From Bacteroidota bacterium (GTDB lineage Bacteria; Bacteroidota; Bacteroidia; Chitinophagales; Chitinophagaceae), in assembly GCA_023386045.1 (NCBI GenBank), contig JAEWKK010000019.1:310001-374000 (forward strand): a stretch of DNA of 64,000 bases, read 5' to 3'. Numbering within the stretch: the first letter of the stretch is position 1; the number at the start of each line of letters is the position of its first letter. A program made the position numbers and the translations under genes. Of this stretch, positions 35,478 to 44,240 are shown in pieces. A model generated the notes under the pieces. The model ran no database searches and was not told the DNA's origin. It saw only the letters and a list, made by a program, of their open reading frames with translations.

Positions 35478-36581
35478 TCAGAACCAGCCTCTCTTCTTAA
35501 ATATCCATAACATCCAGATGGGAATAAAGAGCATGAGACATACAGCAGTATAGAAGCCCCATGGCTGGTGAAAGAAGTTTACATTGGCATCAAAGTTCAT
35601 CCCGAAAATTCCACCAATAACAGTTGCTGGTGCCATGAGACAGGTTACGATAGCCATCACCTTCATCACTTCATTCATCCTCAGATTTACATTGTTGATA
35701 TAAAGGTCCTGCATACTGATCATGATATCGCGGTAGTTCTCACTCAGGTCATAGGCCTGGTGAATATGATCGCTGACGTCCTTGAAGTATTTCATGGTTC
35801 TTTCATCAAGCAATTCACTTTCGCTGCGTATGATGCCATTGACAAGGTCTCTTACAGGCGCAATATTTCTTTTTAACACAATGAGCTCTTTGCGGAGCTT
35901 ATTGATTTTTGCAAGAGATCTCGTATTGCTATTGCGAACCACTTCTTCTTCCACCTGCTCTATTTTGTCGCCAAGCTTTTCCATCACAAAGAAATAATTA
36001 TCGACAATGAGATCTATCATCGAATAACAGAGATAATCTGCCGTGCGTTGTCTTAGCTTGCTGTTAGCGATCCTTAGCTTATCTCGAATAGGATTAAAAA
36101 CATCCTTGGTAGGATCTTCCTGGAAAGTAATCACGAAATCATGCCCCAACACAATGCTCACCTGCTCCTGTTCCACCGTTTCAGTAGTATCGTTGTAATA
36201 AAGCATGTTGAGCAGGCAATAGAGGATATGATCGACTTCATCCATCTTGGGTCGCTGGCTGCAGCTCACAATGTCTTCTGCTATCAGTGGGTGAATTCCA
36301 AACTGTTCACTAATGCGGTCAACATCACTCCTTCTTAAACCATCCATGTTTATCCATGTGATCCTGTTGTTACCTATGAATGAAGAACACTCTTCAACAC
36401 TGGTCAGGTTATATTCTTTCAGCGTAGATTCATTATAATCGTATACAGTAATGATCACCTGTGGTGCATCCTTTCGAACTTCATTAGTCACCGGATTCAC
36501 ATTCAGGATCTCTTTGGTTCTTGTAGTACCAAAAAGAGAAAGCGGGATGATATAACCAAGATATTTCTGAGCCTTTGTCAT
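35478..36581 (-). CDS. corA: CorA family Mg2+/Co2+ channel
   Basis: A 367-residue divalent-cation channel. The N-terminal cytosolic part includes the family string GIHPLIAEDIVSCSQRPKMD and long charged helices (ELIVLKRNIAPVRDLV). The C-terminal pair of membrane helices contains the selectivity motif GMN in GGIFGMNFDAN, and the protein ends in WIFKKRGWF, like the basic tail of CorA. It is read alone and shares a TGATCA stop palindrome with the convergent lipoprotein gene. Confidence 0.95.
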   Translation of the reverse strand: MTKAQKYLGYIIPLSLFGTTRTKEILNVNPVTNEVRKDAPQVIITVYDYNESTLKEYNLTSVEECSSFIGNNRITWINMDGLRRSDVDRISEQFGIHPLIAEDIVSCSQRPKMDEVDHILYCLLNMLYYNDTTETVEQEQVSIVLGHDFVITFQEDPTKDVFNPIRDKLRIANSKLRQRTADYLCYSMIDLIVDNYFFVMEKLGDKIEQVEEEVVRNSNTRSLAKINKLRKELIVLKRNIAPVRDLVNGIIRSESELLDERTMKYFKDVSDHIHQAYDLSENYRDIMISMQDLYINNVNLRMNEVMKVMAIVTCLMAPATVIGGIFGMNFDANVNFFHQPWGFYTAVCLMLFIPIWMLWIFKKRGWF

Positions 36582-36765
36582 GGAATATTAATGTAAGATA
36601 ATTTCTTGCATGATTTTTTTCTCAGAAAACTTATCGGCTCTAAATATTATGGCTGAAATTCTACGTGAAGGCGAGCATGAGTCGGATGGAATACCTCCTG
36701 CAGTTCCGCAATGCCAAAAGCAGCATGAATTCATTCCGGCCATGAAGGTTGTTCTGGATAAATTA

Positions 36766-37566
36766 TTAAAAGGAAGTTCGTACAACTGTATCAACAAGAA
36801 ATTGTCTGAAATAGGTAGTAAAACTTGAGTCTTTCTTTTCAGCTTCTATCCAATCCTCAACATCTTTTTCTGTAAACTGGGTTTTATAACAATTCAATGA
36901 GTTGAATAGTTTCGCTCTGTCCTCTTCGCTGTATTTGATACGTATGTTCCTGTATTTTTCATGAACATAGTTTAATGAGGTCATACCACCCTGGGGAATA
37001 GCTACTTGTTTTTCCTTTGCCCATGCAAGAAAGTACAAGGGATATTTTTCATACCAGCCTTCTTTTAAAATTACTTCTGTTACAAGGTCGCTGATCCCTC
37101 TATGATCCAGGTGACCAGTGTCACCATCTGGACCGAAGGTGATGATGATATCGGGTTGAATTTCCTGGATAATAGTTACAAGCTTCTCTTTTATTTGATT
37201 AGTCTGGATAAAGTATTCGTCAAGGCCATTCAGTAAACCAAAAACATCATGAAGGCCAAGAAAAATTGGAGGCTTGATGCCAAGAATTTGAGCGGCACAT
37301 ATCGATTCCTGTTTTCTTACCTTGGCAAGGCTATCACCGGCAGGGATTCCGGCATGCTTTTCAACTCCATATCTTCCATCGGCTGCAATAACGAGATATA
37401 CTTTCTTTCCTTCGTTTGCAAACTTTGCCAATATCTGTCCGATTGCCGATTCATCATCCGGATGTGCAAGAATTGCCAGAATTATATTAGGATCCTTTTT
37501 GGGAATTGATTCATGACTTGTGCAAGAGAAAAGGAAAAGGGCTAAATAAAGTATTGATCTTCGCAT
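36766..37566 (-). CDS. PIG-L (LmbE) family deacetylase, lipoprotein
   Basis: Zinc-dependent N-deacetylase of 266 residues. A lipobox-like start (LALFLFSCTSHE) suggests anchoring to a membrane. The family signature AHPDDESAIGQ near residue 34 and GPDGDTGHLDHRGISDLV supply the Asp and His metal ligands. Family members deacetylate GlcNAc-type sugars or thiol precursors; the substrate here is unknown. It lies upstream of corA on the same strand with a 184-base gap in which nothing firm was seen. Confidence 0.88.
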   Translation of the reverse strand: MRRSILYLALFLFSCTSHESIPKKDPNIILAILAHPDDESAIGQILAKFANEGKKVYLVIAADGRYGVEKHAGIPAGDSLAKVRKQESICAAQILGIKPPIFLGLHDVFGLLNGLDEYFIQTNQIKEKLVTIIQEIQPDIIITFGPDGDTGHLDHRGISDLVTEVILKEGWYEKYPLYFLAWAKEKQVAIPQGGMTSLNYVHEKYRNIRIKYSEEDRAKLFNSLNCYKTQFTEKDVEDWIEAEKKDSSFTTYFRQFLVDTVVRTSF

Positions 37567-37612
37567 GTGCTTTTTGTTTTGGTTGCATTTCTGAGAAGAT
37601 AAATCATTAATG

Positions 37613-38329
37613 CTATAAAAGTGATTTGGCTTTTTCCAGGTCTTGTGGCGTGTCTATTGAAACACCCATATACCCCGTTAATGCCATGCGCAGGGGAATA
37701 CCGTTTTCCAGAAACCTGAGACATTCGATCTTTTCCGCATCTTCCAAAGGTGTCATTTGCAGTTGGGTGAATTTGAGTAGTGCTTCTTTGCGAAAAGCAT
37801 AAACACCCACATGTTCGTAGTAGGGCGCTGCGGCATTTTTATTTCTTGGATAAGGGATTACACTCCGGCTAAAAAACAGAGAATTGAAATTCTTATCAAC
37901 ACAAACCTTTACACGATTGGGATCGCGTATGGTTTCTTCATCAGTGATCTGCTGCATCAATGAGGCCACTTGAACTGTTGGATCATCAAAAAGTGATAAT
38001 AATTTTTGCAGGGGTTCTTTCTGGATAAACGGCGTATCGCCCTGTATGTTGAGAATGATATCAACTTCCATTTCTTCTGCCGCTTCTGCAATACGATCGG
38101 TACCACTTTCGTGTTCTTTTTTACTCATGACAGGACTTCCTCCATAGCGGCTGATCTCTTCATAAATCACTTCACTGTCCGTAACCACAATCACATCATC
38201 AAAAAGCCCGCTATTTTTTGCTGCCAGGTAAACTGTAGCGATCACGCTCTTGTCACCCAACAATTGCATCAATTTTCCAGGGAACCTGCTGGCAGCATAG
38301 CGTGCAGGGATCATGGCTATTTTTTTCAT
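37613..38329 (-). CDS. kdsB: 3-deoxy-manno-octulosonate cytidylyltransferase (CMP-Kdo synthetase)
   Basis: Activates Kdo with CTP before it is added to lipid A. The 238 residues show the nucleotide loop IPARYAASRFPGKLMQLLGDKSVI, VVTDSEVIYEEISRYGG, EHESGTDRIAEA and ILNIQGDTPFI (usually QGDEP), then HVGVYAFRKEALLKF. Length and motif order are normal. kdsD, which starts the same pathway, lies about 20 kb away on the other strand, so the genes are scattered rather than in one operon. Confidence 0.95.
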   Translation of the reverse strand: MKKIAMIPARYAASRFPGKLMQLLGDKSVIATVYLAAKNSGLFDDVIVVTDSEVIYEEISRYGGSPVMSKKEHESGTDRIAEAAEEMEVDIILNIQGDTPFIQKEPLQKLLSLFDDPTVQVASLMQQITDEETIRDPNRVKVCVDKNFNSLFFSRSVIPYPRNKNAAAPYYEHVGVYAFRKEALLKFTQLQMTPLEDAEKIECLRFLENGIPLRMALTGYMGVSIDTPQDLEKAKSLL

Positions 38330-38389
38330 GGTAACGAAGATAGGAAGGAAAGATGCTGTTGTTAAGGCGAAGCGGATAAGCTGTTACGA

Positions 38390-39220
38390 TTAAAGCGGCT
38401 TCGGTTTGCTAAATGGCTGTTTCATGAGCATGGCCAGGTCTTCGTCATTTTCATTTGGATAATACCTGTCCAGTCCATAACGGATATTGGCCGGATCAAG
38501 TTTACGGTAGGTGCCAAAGAAGCGGTCCCAGATGGAAAGAACTGCTCCGTAATTGCTATCAGTATAGGGCTGTTGCCAGTGATGATGCACCTTATGCATA
38601 TTGGGTGATACGATAACATAACTCAATGGCTTGTCGATCCATTTTGGAAGATTGATATTGGCATGAGTGAACTGCGTTGCAAGAACAAGAAGTGTTTGAA
38701 AGATCATAACTGCATACATCGGTGCACCGGAAACCATAACACCGGCAAGAAAAAATATTCCGCGTAAAACACTTTCTACAGGATGATGCCTTAAGCCAGT
38801 GGTAACATCAACATTGTTATCTGAGTGATGGATCACATGAAATCGCCAGAGTAAAGATGTTTTGTGTTGTACCAGGTGCACAAGCCATCCTCCAAAGAAA
38901 TCAAGTGCAAGGAATGAGATCAGGATGGTCATGAAAACAGAAGAGTGAAACCCGTAGATAAGTCCCAGCTGGTATTCTTTGCAATAGTCAGAGAGTAAAA
39001 TGATCAGCACCGCAAATCCTGTATGGATCAGCAGGTGTATCAGGGTAAAACTGAGATTGATGTATGCGTGACGTAGCTTGTTCTTTTTGTATTGTAAGGA
39101 GAGCAGGGGAATGGCACCTTCGATCAGCCAAAGAAGCAGCATGCCGCCAACCAGAATCACCAACCTTTCCAATGGCCTGCTTTCGAGGGTTTGAAAATGG
39201 TCAATGATCTTTTGCCACAT
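38390..39220 (-). CDS. Sterol desaturase / fatty acid hydroxylase family membrane enzyme
   Basis: A 276-residue di-iron membrane enzyme. Four or five hydrophobic helices occupy the N-terminal half. The histidine clusters are HLVQHK, FHVIHHSDNNVD, GLRHHPVE and MHKVHHHWQQPYTDSNYG, the usual eight-His set. It should hydroxylate or desaturate a lipid, perhaps a fatty acid of ornithine lipids or a hopanoid/carotenoid; the exact substrate cannot be read. It sits upstream of kdsB on the same strand. Confidence 0.9.
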   Translation of the reverse strand: MWQKIIDHFQTLESRPLERLVILVGGMLLLWLIEGAIPLLSLQYKKNKLRHAYINLSFTLIHLLIHTGFAVLIILLSDYCKEYQLGLIYGFHSSVFMTILISFLALDFFGGWLVHLVQHKTSLLWRFHVIHHSDNNVDVTTGLRHHPVESVLRGIFFLAGVMVSGAPMYAVMIFQTLLVLATQFTHANINLPKWIDKPLSYVIVSPNMHKVHHHWQQPYTDSNYGAVLSIWDRFFGTYRKLDPANIRYGLDRYYPNENDEDLAMLMKQPFSKPKPL

Positions 39221-39270
39221 GGTTTTCTTTTCAAGTTAAAGAGAAGCATTGAGGCGCGCAAGTTAAATTG

Positions 39271-39669
39271 TCACCGGGGCAGTTCTGTGAAGTCGTATCC
39301 GCAGCGGCTGCACTTATACACCATGTTGAGCTCAATGGAATGTCCGTTTAATACCATGGAGGCCAGTGCCGATAATTTGCAGCTGTGAGTGCGGGTAATG
39401 CTAACCACTTCAAGGGAATGGGAATGGCAAACAGGACAGGGAATTTTGCGGAGGTATTCCTGTTCGGCTTTTTCCATCAGGTTCCATGCAGCTTCAACAT
39501 TTGTATGATGAACCATAAGCTTCAGACCACCAATTGCAGGACGAAGGCTCGCATCTGCACAGATATGTTCATCTTTTAAATAGCAGTTCATACCTGCCCT
39601 GCGCAACATGCCAAGTACGCTGCCGGCTTCCCGGTTATTTTCAAAAGCCCTTAATTCCACAAACTCCAT
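39271..39669 (-). CDS. DUF2007 domain protein with C-terminal zinc ribbon
   Basis: 132 residues. The first 70 (VELRAFENNREAGSVLGMLRRAGMNCYLKDEHI, VHHTNVEAAWNLM) match the DUF2007 'putative signal transducing protein' pattern. The C-terminal part has CPVCHSHS and YKCSRCGYDF, a two-knuckle zinc ribbon. It is probably a cytosolic binding or regulatory protein. It lies beyond the dnaN transcript terminator on the same strand, so it is likely transcribed separately. Confidence 0.8.
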   Translation of the reverse strand: MEFVELRAFENNREAGSVLGMLRRAGMNCYLKDEHICADASLRPAIGGLKLMVHHTNVEAAWNLMEKAEQEYLRKIPCPVCHSHSLEVVSITRTHSCKLSALASMVLNGHSIELNMVYKCSRCGYDFTELPR

Positions 39670-39700
39670 ATCCTGCTTTTAAGAATCGCAATTGACCTGC

Positions 39701-39732
39701 AAAAAAACTGCCGGGCTTGAGGGCCCGGCAGT
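39701..39732 (-). terminator. Rho-independent terminator after dnaN and the small membrane gene
   Basis: CTGCCGGGC (39708-39716) pairs with GCCCGGCAG (39723-39731). On the minus strand a run of seven T follows. Confidence 0.93.
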
Positions 39733-39750
39733 GGATTATTGGTAATAAAG

Positions 39751-39930
39751 TTATTTCTTTTTGAAGTATTGCATCAGCCTGTATATAAAGAAACTGATGA
39801 AAAGACAGGCGGTAATTCCCAAACCATAGGTTAACAGGTCGGGAACTTCTTCATGGGAAGATCTATAAGTTCCATAGAAAACAGAAAGCCCTACCAGTAA
39901 TAAACCAAGTCCGATCAAAAATCTGTTCAT
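39751..39930 (-). CDS. 59-residue small membrane protein downstream of dnaN
   Basis: An ATG frame of 59 codons plus stop, just below the usual length cut-off. It reads MNRFLIGLGLLLVGLSVFYG, a polar loop (TYRSSHEEVPDLLTYG), a second helix (LGITACLFISFFIYRLM) and a basic end QYFKKK. Two membrane helices and a positive-inside tail support a real protein. It begins three bases after the dnaN stop and ends 19 bases before a strong terminator, so it is the last gene of the dnaN transcript. Function unknown. Confidence 0.75.
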   Translation of the reverse strand: MNRFLIGLGLLLVGLSVFYGTYRSSHEEVPDLLTYGLGITACLFISFFIYRLMQYFKKK

Positions 39931-39933
39931 GCA

Positions 39934-41049
39934 TTATTGGTTTAGCATCAGGGGCATCACCAGCATCAGCAGCTCTTCATTATCGTCAATATCCGTGGGT
40001 TTAATAATGCCGGCCTTTGTTGGCGTTGAAAGTTCAAGCCTTACTTCTTCGCTGTCTGAAGCATTCAGCATTTCTATAAGGAAGCGCGCATTAAATGCAA
40101 TGGTAATATCCTCACCATCATAACTGCATTTCATTCTTTCGTTTCCTTCGAAAGAAAAATCAACATCCTGTGCTGCCAGCTGCAACTCGCTGCCACTGAT
40201 ATTTAGCGCCACCTGGTTGGTGCTTTTATTACTGAAAACACTTACGCGTCTAAGAGCGCTTTGAAAATCAGATTTGCTAACCATCATTTTGTATGGATTA
40301 TCCGCAGGTATCACTACTTTATAATCAGGGAAGCGTGCGTCAATAAGGCGGCAACTCATTTGCGTGGTGCCATGTTTTACAAAAAGATGGTTGCTGTTAT
40401 AGCTGATGGTGATCTCATCTTCATTGGCTGGCAAAGCAGCTTTCAGAAGGTTCAGCGGCTTTCGGGGAACAATAAACGAATCTGACTTTGGACAATTGAC
40501 ATCTGTTCTTTTATAACGCACGAGCCTGTGCGCATCTGTAGCAACAAACTGGATGTAATCTTTATTTAATTCAAAATACACACCTGTCATGGCTGGCCTG
40601 AGATCATCATTGCTAACAGCAAAGAGTGTTTTATTAATTGCAGTGATGAGACCGGAAGAGGTCATGGTGAAACTAGTCGTATCATCAGCAGCGGGCTCTT
40701 TGGGGAAGTTGTCTGGATTTTCGCCCATTACCTTGTACTTACCATTATCACTTGTGATTTCTATAGCAAAGTTTTTATCGATATTAAAGCTCAGCGGCTG
40801 ATCCGGAATGTTCTTCAGCGAATCCATCAGTATCCTCGCAGGAATACAAACCTTACCACTGTCTTTGGCTTCAATATCCATTTGAATACGCATCACTGTT
40901 TCCAGGTCAGTGGCCACAACGGTGAGCTTGTTCTTTTCAACTTCAAACAAAAAGTCTTCAAGAATTGGAAGCACTGTATTGGCATTGATCACTCCGGCTA
41001 TATGTTGCAGTTGTTTGAGTAACTGGGAAGAGGAAACAATAAATTTCAT
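39934..41049 (-). CDS. dnaN: DNA polymerase III sliding clamp, beta subunit
   Basis: A 371-residue replication clamp with three similar domains. The start MKFIVSSSQLLKQLQHIAGVI, the middle AAGSL-like region and the end LVMPLML(NQ) are typical of DnaN, as is the FNARFLIEMLNA segment of domain III. It is followed directly by a small membrane-protein gene. In many bacteria dnaN lies near dnaA and oriC; dnaA is not in this window, but other origin-linked signs are. Confidence 0.96.
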   Translation of the reverse strand: MKFIVSSSQLLKQLQHIAGVINANTVLPILEDFLFEVEKNKLTVVATDLETVMRIQMDIEAKDSGKVCIPARILMDSLKNIPDQPLSFNIDKNFAIEITSDNGKYKVMGENPDNFPKEPAADDTTSFTMTSSGLITAINKTLFAVSNDDLRPAMTGVYFELNKDYIQFVATDAHRLVRYKRTDVNCPKSDSFIVPRKPLNLLKAALPANEDEITISYNSNHLFVKHGTTQMSCRLIDARFPDYKVVIPADNPYKMMVSKSDFQSALRRVSVFSNKSTNQVALNISGSELQLAAQDVDFSFEGNERMKCSYDGEDITIAFNARFLIEMLNASDSEEVRLELSTPTKAGIIKPTDIDDNEELLMLVMPLMLNQ

Positions 41050-41268
41050 GCAGCTTAAGTTTGAAAATTGAGTAGCGGCGAAACTACTGATTTTTAAGGC
41101 ACAATGCTACCCTGTTTTGACAGTTATGGCAGATTCTGTTCAAATGACGGCCATCTAACCCCGGCCCGTATTTTGAAGCAAATTATTCCGGTTTTTAAAA
41201 GATTCTCCAGGATAAGTCACGATTACGGAAATTTGATCTGGGAATTAGCCTAACAAGGAGATTGCAAT

Positions 41269-42597
41269 ATGCTGGAAAAGATTTTTAGCTGGTCAAAGAA
41301 AAAAACGGATGAAGTGGAGGAAGATGTGCCCTTTATACAATTCGGGCGCTATTCAGACAATAATAAAACCACCCAGAAGGTGGAGAAATGGAACGAGGCA
41401 GAATCTCTTTTTAAAGAAAAGAAATACCACGACAGCATAGAAGCCTTTTTTGTTTACCTGAAAGATGAGGAAACGGCCAATGTTTCGCATCGCCGTGAAG
41501 ACAAGGGAGGAAAGTTTGAATTTTACCAGGGATCCAAGATCATCAGGGGATTTTATAACGAAGAATATCTTGAAGCCGAAGTAGCACTGGCATTAATGCC
41601 AGCCCCCAGTGTACCGGTAATGAGAAGACTCCTGGAAATGAATTTCAATCTCTATTACAGCCGTTACGCCCTCACTGAGAATAAGATCACCATGCTTTTT
41701 GATAGCGACGTGGAAACGGCCAATCCCAGCAAGCTCTATTATGGGCTGAAAGAATTGGCAACCAAGGCCGACAAACAGGACGACCTGCTGGTCCAGGACT
41801 TCACCTCCCTCCAATTATTGGAAACTGACCATATCACCTCTATACCGGATGAAGAAAAGGCCATCAAGCTTCGCTATTTCAAAAAATGGATCAAGGAAAC
41901 TATTGACCTCATAGAAAGCGTTGACAATGATAAATATTCAGGCGGCATTGCCTACCTGCTACTTGCACTGGCTTACCGGATAGATTACCTGATCCTGCCC
42001 GAAGGGAAACTGCTCAGGGAACTGGAAAAAGTGGTTGAGATCTATTTTAGGAAAGACGACAGACTGGTTACTGAAAAGAACCAGGAAATGATTGAATGTT
42101 TTCAAAAGATGCTGAACAAGGATAAGGAAGAATTTAATCCTTACCTGTTCAGGTCAAAATATACTTTTTCGATTGTAACTCCACAGAACTATAAAACCAT
42201 TGCAGATGCTATTTACAATGCCAACCAAAATATAGGCTGGTACCGGGAAAATAAGCTCGCAAGTATAGCAGCCAGGATCAGTGAATATGGTTTTTCCTAT
42301 TGCCAGTATTCCTATAGTCTTCCCAAACCTTTGACTGAACTTTTTCACCTGATGATGATGGTGAACTATCCTTACTATTTTAAAGAGCTGGGATTTGGAG
42401 AGAAATATTATCATATCGAAAACAATGAATTCAACAAGGATGCTATCATTGAAAAAATCAGGTCTATCTGCAACAAGTGGAAATCAAAATATCCTGAACT
42501 TGACTTTAAAACCGAGAAGCTGAAGTTTGATAGTTATCTCTCGTTTAACCAATCTTTTACCACCGAAGTAGAATACCTGAACCTTGAAACGAAATGA
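41269..42597 (+). CDS. TPR/YbjN-like protein, partner of the downstream trypsin (uncharacterised)
   Basis: A 442-residue cytosolic protein without signal peptide. A TPR-like helix pair comes first (WNEAESLFKEKKYHDSIEAFFVYL). Then comes a stretch with the rhythm of the YbjN / type III chaperone fold: VPVMRRLLEMNFNLYYSRYAL, ENKITMLFDSDVETANPSKLYYGLKELATKAD. A long helical and mixed C-terminal half follows, of unknown type. The trypsin gene starts 33 bases after its stop and also ends in a YbjN-like domain, so the two probably form a pair. The YbjN call is an inference from pattern only. Confidence 0.6.
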   Translation: MLEKIFSWSKKKTDEVEEDVPFIQFGRYSDNNKTTQKVEKWNEAESLFKEKKYHDSIEAFFVYLKDEETANVSHRREDKGGKFEFYQGSKIIRGFYNEEYLEAEVALALMPAPSVPVMRRLLEMNFNLYYSRYALTENKITMLFDSDVETANPSKLYYGLKELATKADKQDDLLVQDFTSLQLLETDHITSIPDEEKAIKLRYFKKWIKETIDLIESVDNDKYSGGIAYLLLALAYRIDYLILPEGKLLRELEKVVEIYFRKDDRLVTEKNQEMIECFQKMLNKDKEEFNPYLFRSKYTFSIVTPQNYKTIADAIYNANQNIGWYRENKLASIAARISEYGFSYCQYSYSLPKPLTELFHLMMMVNYPYYFKELGFGEKYYHIENNEFNKDAIIEKIRSICNKWKSKYPELDFKTEKLKFDSYLSFNQSFTTEVEYLNLETK

Positions 42598-42630
42598 TGA
42601 TACAGGTACTGGTAAAGTAAAGAAGTGAGC

Positions 42631-43731
42631 ATGAATACACAGCAGATCATAGAATTATACAGGCCGGCCATCATACAGATCGCCACGCAGTCCAGCACGG
42701 GTACTGGTTTTTATATCAGGGAATTTGACCTGATCGTAACCAATGAACATGTGGTGGGGAAGAATGCCGAGGTAACAATCCAGGGGCGATTGTTTGAAAA
42801 AAGACTGGCCCGCGTATGGTATACAGATAAAAAACATGACCTGGCTTTTTTACAACCTCCTGCTGATGTACAGATACCTATAGTAAAGCTTGGAAAATAT
42901 GATGAAACCCATGATGGCGAAGTGGTAGTGGCCATTGGGCATCCATTTGGATTGAATTACACAGCCACACAAGGTGTGATATCAAAGGTTGACCGAGTGA
43001 GGGAAGGTGTGAAATATATTCAGATTGATGCCGCTATCAATCCCGGTAATTCCGGTGGACCACTTGTAAATAAATCCGGTGAGATCATTGGAGTGAATTC
43101 TTTTATTATCCGTGGCGGCGACAACCTGGGTTTTGCACTTCCGGTGAGCTATCTCAGGGAAGCGCTTGAATTATACAGTCCTTATCGCGGACAACCATCT
43201 ACGCGTTGTCATAGTTGCAATCACCTGGTTCTTGCTTCCAATATAGAAGCAACAAAATATTGTCCGTACTGTGGTACAGAAGTCAAGCTGCCACAGATGC
43301 CGGAAAGAGAGGCAAAGCCGGTAGGAATAGCAAAAACAGTTGAAGAGATACTGAAGGAATTGGGTAAGGATGTGAAGCTTGCCCGCGATGGAAACAATAA
43401 TTGGAGTGTGAAGGAAGGCAATGCCAAGATCAAGATCAATTACAACCCGGATAATTATTTCGTGGCAGGAGATGCCTATCTCTGCCAGCTTCCTTCAGAC
43501 AGCATGCAGATCAAACCACTTTACCAGTTTTTGCTGCAGGAAAACTATGAGCTGGACGGGTTGGTTTTGAGTTGCGTTCGGCAGAACATTGTTCTTTCCT
43601 GCATCATGTATGATATGGATATGACCAAAGAAAATGGAATTGAAATGTTCCGTAATCTTTTTCAAAAAGCAGATTATTACGATACCCTGCTTGAAAAAGA
43701 TTTTGGTTGTATGGAACTGCTGGAAGAATAA
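42631..43731 (+). CDS. Cytosolic trypsin-like (HtrA-type) serine protease with zinc ribbon and YbjN-like C-terminal domain
   Basis: 366 residues. The ATG at 42631 is preferred over a GTG six bases before it. The S1 protease domain has a full triad: His40 (TNEHVVG), Asp70 (KKHDLAFL) and Ser151 (INPGNSGGPLVN). Instead of the PDZ domain usual in HtrA there is a zinc ribbon with Cys203, Cys206, Cys221 and Cys224. A C-terminal domain of about 135 residues follows (YQFLLQENYELDGLVLSCV, LSCIMYDMDMTKENG) like YbjN / type III chaperones. No signal peptide is seen, so it should act in the cytoplasm. It is co-directional with the TPR/YbjN-like gene and with recX. Confidence 0.82.
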   Translation: MNTQQIIELYRPAIIQIATQSSTGTGFYIREFDLIVTNEHVVGKNAEVTIQGRLFEKRLARVWYTDKKHDLAFLQPPADVQIPIVKLGKYDETHDGEVVVAIGHPFGLNYTATQGVISKVDRVREGVKYIQIDAAINPGNSGGPLVNKSGEIIGVNSFIIRGGDNLGFALPVSYLREALELYSPYRGQPSTRCHSCNHLVLASNIEATKYCPYCGTEVKLPQMPEREAKPVGIAKTVEEILKELGKDVKLARDGNNNWSVKEGNAKIKINYNPDNYFVAGDAYLCQLPSDSMQIKPLYQFLLQENYELDGLVLSCVRQNIVLSCIMYDMDMTKENGIEMFRNLFQKADYYDTLLEKDFGCMELLEE

Positions 43732-43752
43732 TGTTGGATTAAGAGATCTACG

Positions 43753-44229
43753 GTGCAAAGAAAATTTCTAACAAAAGAACAGGCCTTACAAAAGCTGAAG
43801 CAGTATTGTGCTTATCAGGAAAGAAGTCATGCCGAGGTTGTTCAAAAATTGTGGGACCTGGGCATCCGTCGTGCTGATCATGATGAAATACTTTCTTCAT
43901 TGATCGAAGAGGATTATTTAAATGAAGAGCGATTCGCCAAAGCTTTCGCGGGCGGGCGTTTTCGCATGAAGAACTGGGGAAGAAAAAAAATCATCTACGC
44001 GCTGAAGGAAAAAAAAGTCAGCGAATACAATATCCGCAAAGCACTCAATGAAATCAACGAGACAGATTATCATGCTACGTTGGTAAAGCTTGCCGAAAAT
44101 AAATATGCTGCTCTGAAGAGTGAACAATACCTGTTGAGAAAAAAGAAAACGCTGGATTATCTTTTACAGAAAGGTTTTGAAATGCAATTGGTGAATGAAG
44201 TTCTGAGCAGGATCACCACAACAAAATAA
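43753..44229 (+). CDS. recX: Regulatory protein RecX
   Basis: A 158-residue all-helical modulator of RecA. The GTG start at 43753 gives QRKFLTKEQALQKLKQYCAYQERSHAEV, the normal RecX opening. The conserved middle reads LIEEDYLNEERFAKAFAGGRFRMKNWG, followed by KIIYALKEKKVSEYNIRKAL. The end is a third helical repeat (LLQKGFEMQLVNEVL). recA is not in this window. It lies 21 bases after the trypsin gene and may share its transcript. Confidence 0.92.
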   Translation: MQRKFLTKEQALQKLKQYCAYQERSHAEVVQKLWDLGIRRADHDEILSSLIEEDYLNEERFAKAFAGGRFRMKNWGRKKIIYALKEKKVSEYNIRKALNEINETDYHATLVKLAENKYAALKSEQYLLRKKKTLDYLLQKGFEMQLVNEVLSRITTTK

Positions 44230-44240
44230 TGGGAACGGTT

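Noticed and set aside
36610..36828. Plus-strand frame of 72 codons between corA and the PIG-L gene (inner start MAEILREGEHES at 36649).
   Set aside because: It runs into the end of the PIG-L gene in antisense, has no recognisable domain and no promoter. It looks like a chance frame, though a decayed gene cannot be excluded.
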